Assembly: GCF_042652965.1 (NCBI RefSeq)
Contig: NZ_JBHSHL010000003.1
Location: 213,346-277,345 of the forward strand
Source of the DNA: Filifactor villosus
Lineage (GTDB): Bacteria > Bacillota > Clostridia > Peptostreptococcales > Filifactoraceae
Length of the DNA stretch: 64,000 nucleotides
Direction: 5' to 3'
Below are positions 57,801-64,000 of this stretch, in pieces. The notes under the pieces are model-generated. The model had not been told where the DNA came from. It did no database searches and was given only the letters and a program-made list of their open reading frames with translations. Position 1 is the first letter of the stretch, and each line of letters begins with the position of its first letter. Both the position numbers and the translations under genes were made by a program.

Positions 57801-60800
57801 CTTAGGAACCGATATCGTTCCTCACACAATTGATTCTGTTTGAAAGAACCTAACTCCGAAAGGAGACGGAAACCAAATATTCAAGTTTGTCCAGTTGAAC
57901 GGATATCGCGTGTTTGAAAGAACCTAACTCCGAAAGGAGACGGAAACCAGATAAATGGATACGGTATCCTCCTTCAGGGTCAGAGTTTGAAAGAACCTAA
58001 CTCCGAAAGGAGACGGAAACTATCTTCATATTCTTTAATCTGACTCTGGAGAGATAGTTTGAAAGAACCTAACTCCGAAAGGAGACGGAAACCCTTATTA
58101 CCGCCAAAGAGAACTTCCATACCATTAATTGTTTGAAAGAACCTAACTCCGAAAGGAGACGGAAACCCTTGCAAGCTCCGCAAGGTAGGCGGTACAAGCA
58201 AATAAAGTTTGAAAGAACCTAACTCCGAAAGGAGACGGAAACATACAAAGAAACCGCCAGTATGAGAAAAATCATAGACGAGTTTGAAAGAACCTAACTC
58301 CGAAAGGAGACGGAAACAAAAACAACCAATCTCCTGTACCGAATGTGAAGATGGTCAGTTTGAAAGAACCTAACTCCGAAAGGAGACGGAAACTCGATAA
58401 TGCCAAGGCTTTAACCATTCCAAGCCCTGTTTGAAAGAACCTAACTCCGAAAGGAGACGGAAACATTGCTTCAATGCCAATCTCGAGAGCATAAATGAGG
58501 TTAGTTTGAAAGAACCTAACTCCGAAAGGAGACGGAAACTGTTTTCAATTTGTTAACTCTATGTTAGCACACGTACCGTGTTTGAAAGAACCTAACTCCG
58601 AAAGGAGACGGAAACAAGAACTTTGCTACTGTATCTAAATATAATACCAGTAGGTTTGAAAGAACCTAACTCCGAAAGGAGACGGAAACCTGCCTTCGCG
58701 AGGGTATTTAAACATTGCCTCATGAAGGGTTTGAAAGAACCTAACTCCGAAAGGAGACGGAAACGGTGAACTCACCCGTGCACTCGTCCTCTACGAGGTG
58801 GGGTGTTTGAAAGAACCTAACTCCGAAAGGAGACGGAAACCCTGATTTCCCATATGGTAGCAAGAACTAATGGTAAAACGTTTGAAAGAACCTAACTCCG
58901 AAAGGAGACGGAAACAATATCTACAAAGTATCTCATGGAAATTCCCTCCTAAAAGTTTGAAAGAACCTAACTCCGAAAGGAGACGGAAACAAAAAGTATT
59001 TGATGATGTATCGGTTATTGAAGATAACCAGTTTGAAAGAACCTAACTCCGAAAGGAGACGGAAACGCCTTAAGGAAAGGTGGCATCTTCGTGAAGAAGA
59101 TACGAGTTTGAAAGAACCTAACTCCGAAAGGAGACGGAAACTATAATAAGATTAATTGTATCATGGATGATATCTTCTAGTTTGAAAGAACCTAACTCCG
59201 AAAGGAGACGGAAACTAAGACTATTTGAGTTCATCAAAAAGGCGGTGAGAAAGGTTTGAAAGAACCTAACTCCGAAAGGAGACGGAAACTCAAGCTTAGT
59301 ATTACAAGAAGGATAAACGTGTTTTACGTTTGAAAGAACCTAACTCCGAAAGGAGACGGAAACCTCAAGCTCCTTATTACCATACAAATCCCGCTCGGAT
59401 GTGTTTGAAAGAACCTAACTCCGAAAGGAGACGGAAACAGTTTGAGCATATGATCTGTCGATTTCCTCTTTCCTCGTTTGAAAGAACCTAACTCCGAAAG
59501 GAGACGGAAACGTACTGCTCGTTTTACTGCCATCAGCTTCCCAACAGGTTTGAAAGAACCTAACTCCGAAAGGAGACGGAAACTCAAGTAGCCTTGATAG
59601 GCTTCAAGCGGACTTAATCCCTGTTTGAAAGAACCTAACTCCGAAAGGAGACGGAAACACAACCCCATGGTTAGAGCAACAGTGACTCAGACAAAAGGTT
59701 TGAAAGAACCTAACTCCGAAAGGAGACGGAAACTTCTTGATCAGATATATGAGTAATCTTATCTATGAGCATGTTTGAAAGAACCTAACTCCGAAAGGAG
59801 ACGGAAACTATCCTCTATATAGTGCTTCTTGGGACGTATGATCTTAGAAGTTTGAAAGAACCTAACTCCGAAAGGAGACGGAAACTCGTTACCGACTTCA
59901 TTCGTGTACTCTACTATCAAAGTGCGTTTGAAAGAACCTAACTCCGAAAGGAGACGGAAACCGAGGACTGTGATAGCCTTGATAGTACAATCTTCAAGTT
60001 TGAAAGAACCTAACTCCGAAAGGAGACGGAAACCCCAGCAAGAGAAGTTTTTAGAAAAATTGGAAAAGAAGGTTTGAAAGAACCTAACTCCGAAAGGAGA
60101 CGGAAACTCAATGAAGACAAGAGAGTATATCGTTCCAACAGGTTTGTTTGAAAGAACCTAACTCCGAAAGGAGACGGAAACTTGTACCTTTATATCCTTC
60201 AATGATTTCTACAGAAGTTTCAGGTTTGAAAGAACCTAACTCCGAAAGGAGACGGAAACAGGTGTTCTTACCACTTGGTGTCTCATGTGTAAATACAAGG
60301 TTTGAAAGAACCTAACTCCGAAAGGAGACGGAAACACTCACCAGATTAGGGGCGAATGTTGTAAATATAATCAAGTTTGAAAGAACCTAACTCCGAAAGG
60401 AGACGGAAACTATTGTCTTTAACACACCATGGTGCCCACCGGATAATGTCTGTTTGAAAGAACCTAACTCCGAAAGGAGACGGAAACCCCTGCCTCCTTT
60501 CCTCATCCCTATTTGCGAAAACTTTCACGTTTGAAAGAACCTAACTCCGAAAGGAGACGGAAACTTATCAAATTTTAAAAAGTCATCCAATTTCTTTTCT
60601 GATTGTTTGAAAGAACCTAACTCCGAAAGGAGACGGAAACTCTAAACCTAAATCGTATTGCCATTCCCAAACCTTTTCCGTTTGAAAGAACCTAACTCCG
60701 AAAGGAGACGGAAACTCTTTTAGATATTGATTGTACATATCATTTTCATATCCAGTTTGAAAGAACCTAACTCCGAAAGGAGACGGAAACCTTCTCTATT

Positions 60801-60940
60801 TTCTTATCTACACACTCACCCAAGTAAGCGTTTGAAAGAACCTAACTCCGAAAGGAGACGGAAACCAGTGTTTGTGAAACCATACATCTTAGGAGGATTG
60901 AATTGTTTGAAAGAACCTAACTCCGAAAGGAGACGGAAAC
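51844..60940 (+). CRISPR. Type III-A CRISPR array, about 122 repeats
   Basis: The 36-base repeat begins GTTTGAAAGAACCTAA, has the stem-loop CTCC-GAAA-GGAG and ends ACGGAAAC. I counted about 122 essentially identical copies by hand (an error of one or two is possible). Spacers are mostly 35-42 bases; the first unit is 75 bases long. A terminal variant repeat follows at 60981-61015. The last eight bases, ACGGAAAC, would be the crRNA 5' handle. I noticed no repeated spacer, though I did not compare all pairs. Several spacers read in reverse as gene starts with ribosome-binding sites, consistent with crRNAs complementary to mRNAs. Confidence 0.99.
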
Positions 60941-60980
60941 GTGGCAAAAGACGGCGATGAAGCTGTTCTTTGAAGAACAC

Positions 60981-63290
60981 GTTTGAAAGAACCTAACTCC
61001 GGCGGAGACCGAAACCTTTAGTCCGGCCCTCAGTGCACTTCTTAGTGTCAGATGGTTAATTGGATGAACTTATAGCGAGATGTATCGGTCTCTGGTTGCA
61101 AATTGGTGGATATGTAAAATGGTATTAACTTTAGCGGAAACGGAAACAATAAGGACGGAAAAGTATTATGGAAAATATAGAACTAGTTTGAAAGAACCTA
61201 ACTCCGGCGGAGACCGAAACCTTTAGTCCGGTCCTCAGTTCTTTTCTGGGGGTTGGATGGATGCAGGAAAAGAATGTAAAGAAATGTAAGAACTTTTGTT
61301 GTTCTGTTAGGCTCTTGCTGAAAAAACTTGATATGTTACAATAACAGTAACCCCTTTGGGGGACGGAAATTCTTTTTCTATTGGTAGAATTTCAGGTATG
61401 ATATTCTCGTTTGAAAGGACTAACTCCAGCGGAGACGGAAACTTGCTCCGGCATTGTATTTGTCGCCACAAGCGTTTTTTCTCGTTTGAAAGAACCTAAC
61501 TCCGGCGGAGACGGAAACCTTTAGTCCGGTCCTCGGTGTTTTTTTGGGGGTTGGATGGTTGTAAGGAGATGTTGTGAAAAATTTATAAGACTTTGCTTGT
61601 TGCTCTTTTGAATTCTTTCCGAAAAAAGTTATGTATGTTACAATAACAGTAACCTCTTTGGGGGACGGAAATTCTTTTTCTATTGGTAGAGTTTCAGGTA
61701 TGATGTTACCGTTTGCAAGGACTAACTCCGGCGGAGACCGAAACCTTTAGTCCGGTCCTCAGTGCACTTCTTAGTGTCAGATGGTTAATTGGATGAACTT
61801 ATAGCAAGATGTATCGGTCTCTTGTTGCAAATTGGTGGATATGTAAAATGGTATTAACTCTGGCGGAGACGGAAACCTCACACCTTTTTTATATTGCCAT
61901 CTATCCTGAAAGATTATGTTTGAAAGGAACTAACTCCGAAAGGAGACGGAAACGTAAAGGTGCAGGACCTTTGGAAGATCGGATTTAAGAGTTTGAAAGA
62001 ACCTAACTCCGGCGGAGACCGAAACCAAAATCGGGTTTGTTTCTTCAAAGTAGGAGCCTTTACAGTTTGAAAGAACCTAACTCCGAAAGGAGACGGAAAC
62101 TGCATCGATGGCCGAGATCATGCTATAGAAGAGATCCATGTTTGAAAGAACCTAACTCCGGCGGAGACCGAAACCTTTAGTCCGGCCCTCGGTGCACTTC
62201 TTAAGTGTCAGATGGTTAATTGGATGAACTTATAGCAAGATGTATCGGTCTCTTGTTGCAAGTTGTTGGATATGTTACAATAACACTAACTCCGGCGGAG
62301 ACCGAAACCTTTAGTCCGACCCTCAGTGCACTTCTGAGTTCTGGATGGTTGTAAGGAGATGTTGTGAAAAATTTATAAGACTTTGCTTGTTGCTCTTTTG
62401 AATTCTTTCCGAAAAAAGTTATGTATGTTACAATAACAGTAACCTCTTTTGGGGACGGAAATTCTTTTTCTATTGGTAGAATTTCAGGTATGATGTTACC
62501 GTTTGCAAGGACTAACTCCGGCGGAGACCGAAACCTTTAGTCCGGTCCTCAGTGCACTTCTTAGTGTCAGATGGTTAATTGGATGAACTTATAGCAAGAT
62601 GTATCGGTCTCTTGTTGCAAATTGGTGGATATGTAAAATGGTATTAACTCCGGCGGAGACGGAAACTCTTCATATTGCTCATGGAGAACAACCTTATTGG
62701 AAAGGGTTTGAAAGAAGCTAACTCCGGCGGAGACCGAAACCTTTAGTCCGGCCCTCGGTGCTTTTCTGAGTGCTGGATGATTATAAATGAGGGAGTAGTA
62801 TTCAATGAAGATGGAAACGTTTCATGCTTGTAGGCTACTACTGGAGGGATATCTCTCCTTTGAAAGACCATCACTCCGGCGGAGACGGAAACTTACATTC
62901 ATCTTTGCTCCTCCTTTCGAGTAGTTCGAGTTTGAAAGAAGCTAACTCCGGCGGAGACGGAAACCTTTGGTCCGGCCCTCGGTGTTTTTTTGGGGGTTGG
63001 ATGGTTGTAAGGAGATGTTGCGAAGATCTATAAGACTTTGCTTCGTTAAGTGCTTGCCGGAAGAAGTCGTGGTATGCTACAATGATAGTAACCCCTTTGG
63101 GGACGGAGGTAATTTATTCATATTTTCTTCCTAGTTTTTAAAATATTTGTAATGCGTTTACTCCGCAAGGAGACGGAACCAATTGTTTCTTTTTTCATTT
63201 TGTTTCCTCCTTTTTTAGAAGCAGCAAACTCCATTGGAGACGAAAATCTTTTATCCCGCTCTTGGTGTTTTTCGGTGCGGGATTTTTGAT
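60981..63290 (+). repeat. CRISPR array trailer of variant repeats interleaved with conserved blocks and terminator-like modules
   Basis: More than a dozen degenerate repeats follow the canonical array. Most read CTCCGGCGGAGACCGAAAC in place of the canonical core. About ten are directly followed by CTTTAGTCCGG-YCCTCRGTG, starting near 61016, 61221, 61519, 61745, 62175, 62309, 62535, 62741, 62965 and, diverged, 63246. Two longer blocks recur: block A (with GGTTAATTGGATGAAC and GTATCGGTCTC) near 61016, 61745, 62175 and 62535, and block B (with GTAAGGAGATGTTG and ATGTTACAATAACAG) near 61519, 62341 and 63000, with a diverged form near 61250. Normal-sized spacers survive at about 61443-61483, 61877-61917, 61954-61990, 62026-62064, 62101-62139, 62667-62704 and 62893-62928. 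Confidence 0.85.
63253..63287 (+). terminator. Terminator at the end of the CRISPR trailer
   Basis: ATCCCGC (63253-63259) pairs with GCGGGAT (63277-63283), followed by a run of five T. It directly follows the last degenerate repeat (CTCCATTGGAGACGAAAAT) and aligns with the CTTTAGTCCGG modules of the trailer, which look like decayed copies of it. Confidence 0.8.
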
Positions 63291-63336
63291 TGGGACATAT
63301 ACAATACGGTATCGGTATTATAGTATTCTCTTGTTG

Positions 63337-63450
63337 ATACTACCATTCCTTTGAATTATGGATATAAACAATCTATGATCCATAGAAGATAAACCGATTT
63401 TTCGTGATTTGAAAAATAGATATATCCATACTTTTATTGAAAAATAGTAT
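63337..63450 (-). repeat. 113-bp palindrome-ended interspersed repeat, copy 5 (reverse orientation)
   Basis: Read on the minus strand it starts ATACTATTTTTCAATAAAAG, continues TATGGATATATC, contains CGAAAAATCGGTTTATC and CTTCTATGGATCATAG, and ends TTCAAAGGAATGGTAGTAT. It is 114 bases long, with the same inverted ends as the four plus-strand copies. Confidence 0.85.
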
Positions 63451-63544
63451 GAGATGAAAGTCTGAGGGATGTATCAGAAAGTTATACTAAAACGGCCGAT
63501 ATATAGAGATGTTTCATTTGTTCAGATCTGTTCGGCAAATTTGG

Positions 63545-63660
63545 TAATACTATTTTTCGTCTAAAATGTAGGGTATGAAACATCTATCATTGAAAAAAAT
63601 TGAGGATGATATGCTTTAAAGTATTCGACCTGTCAATGTTAATAAATAAACAGTACAACT
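63545..63660 (+). repeat. Second interspersed repeat family, copy 2
   Basis: TAATACTATTTTTCG, CTAAAATG, GGATGATATGC, GTATTCGACCTGTCAA appear in the same order and spacing as the blocks at 4885-5005. The end of the copy is not sharply defined. Confidence 0.5.
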
Positions 63661-64000
63661 TATTGTGTACGCCCTCAGGGTCTATGCCGTGCTCTGCTGT
63701 TTTCTTTTCAGCCAATTACAAGCTAAGCTTGTCCTTCATAAAGAGAGACGATCGTTCTTCTTTTTTCACTTTCATATCTGAGTCCTGTGTTAAAAAATGT
63801 CTATACAGGTAAGCATTCAATGCAGCGGGTAGAGCAGTATATAGGTTGACTTTTCCAATGATGCGGTATTGCTTTAAAGCGATAGGAAGACTTTTTTAAA
63901 AGCCCGAACCAAGTATATATTGATAAATCTTATTCCCGTCTTTGACAGTTTTAGAATCGAAAAACCCACCAAACACATTGCAACTAAATGTATTGGCGGG

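Larger units (their letters stand above)
63291..64000. other. Terminal intergenic stretch, no gene seen
   Basis: After the trailer terminator this holds repeat copy 5 and a copy of the second repeat family. From 63661 to the window end I see no gene, only short frames without ribosome-binding sites. The segment GAGTCCTGTGTTAAAAAA near 63779 also occurs, slightly altered, near 22011, another sign of repeated non-coding sequence. Confidence 0.4.

Noticed and set aside
51831..60960. Many short open frames on both strands inside the CRISPR array, encoding repeated peptides such as LKEPNSERRRK or FRLLSELGSFK
   Set aside because: They are translations of the 36-base repeat, which is open in several frames; they have no ribosome-binding sites and no protein identity.
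63600..63812. 70-codon frame near the window end
   Set aside because: Starts within a repeat-family copy and lacks a ribosome-binding site. Its tail resembles a non-coding fragment near 22000.

Overview
The window looks like a chromosomal segment of an anaerobic, amino-acid- and peptide-using Firmicute (Clostridia/Tissierellia type). This is inferred from the gene repertoire: BrnQ, ProC, glutaminase, a Dpp/Ykf-like murein-peptide operon, M42 and M55 peptidases and DUF1836. Strong AGGAGG ribosome-binding sites and frequent TTG/GTG starts fit this. I saw no tRNA or rRNA gene.

Layout: 1-2362 holds the end of a type I restriction R subunit followed by an Mrr-like endonuclease. 2382-4508 holds brnQ and proC. 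5066-10396 (minus strand) is a three-part metal-chelatase operon: a CobN/BchH-like large subunit, a ChlI-like AAA+ subunit, and a VWA subunit that continues the ChlI frame directly after an in-frame TAG. A DUF1836 regulator (10759-11286) diverges from it across a striking inverted repeat. 11788-14295 encodes a four-domain sulfur oxidoreductase (CoA-disulfide reductase, rhodanese, TusA, DsrE), facing an Rrf2 regulator. Then come a HemW-like radical SAM gene, nrdB and nrdA (all minus strand), an AraC regulator with a two-gene ABC transporter, and an M42 peptidase.

29765-40386 is one long plus-strand cluster for murein-peptide processing and uptake: DppA-like M55 peptidase, Ala-Glu-type dipeptide epimerase, two class-A-beta-lactamase-fold serine hydrolases around an SH3/NlpC-P60 endopeptidase, and a complete oligopeptide ABC transporter. 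Glutaminase follows at 41026-41952.

42449-51710 is a complete type III-A CRISPR-Cas operon: cas10, csm2, csm3, csm4, csm5, cas6, csm6, cas1, cas2. It is followed by a leader and a very large array of about 122 repeats (51844-60940). Beyond the last canonical repeat is an unusual 2.3-kb trailer (60981-63290) of variant CRISPR repeats interleaved with two families of conserved 100-190-bp blocks and about ten copies of a terminator-like module, ending in one intact terminator. This trailer is the most unusual structure here.

Five full copies of a 113-136-bp palindrome-ended interspersed repeat, plus relics and other short repeat families, sit in the intergenic regions. All functional assignments come from reading the sequence and from family knowledge. 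No database search was run.
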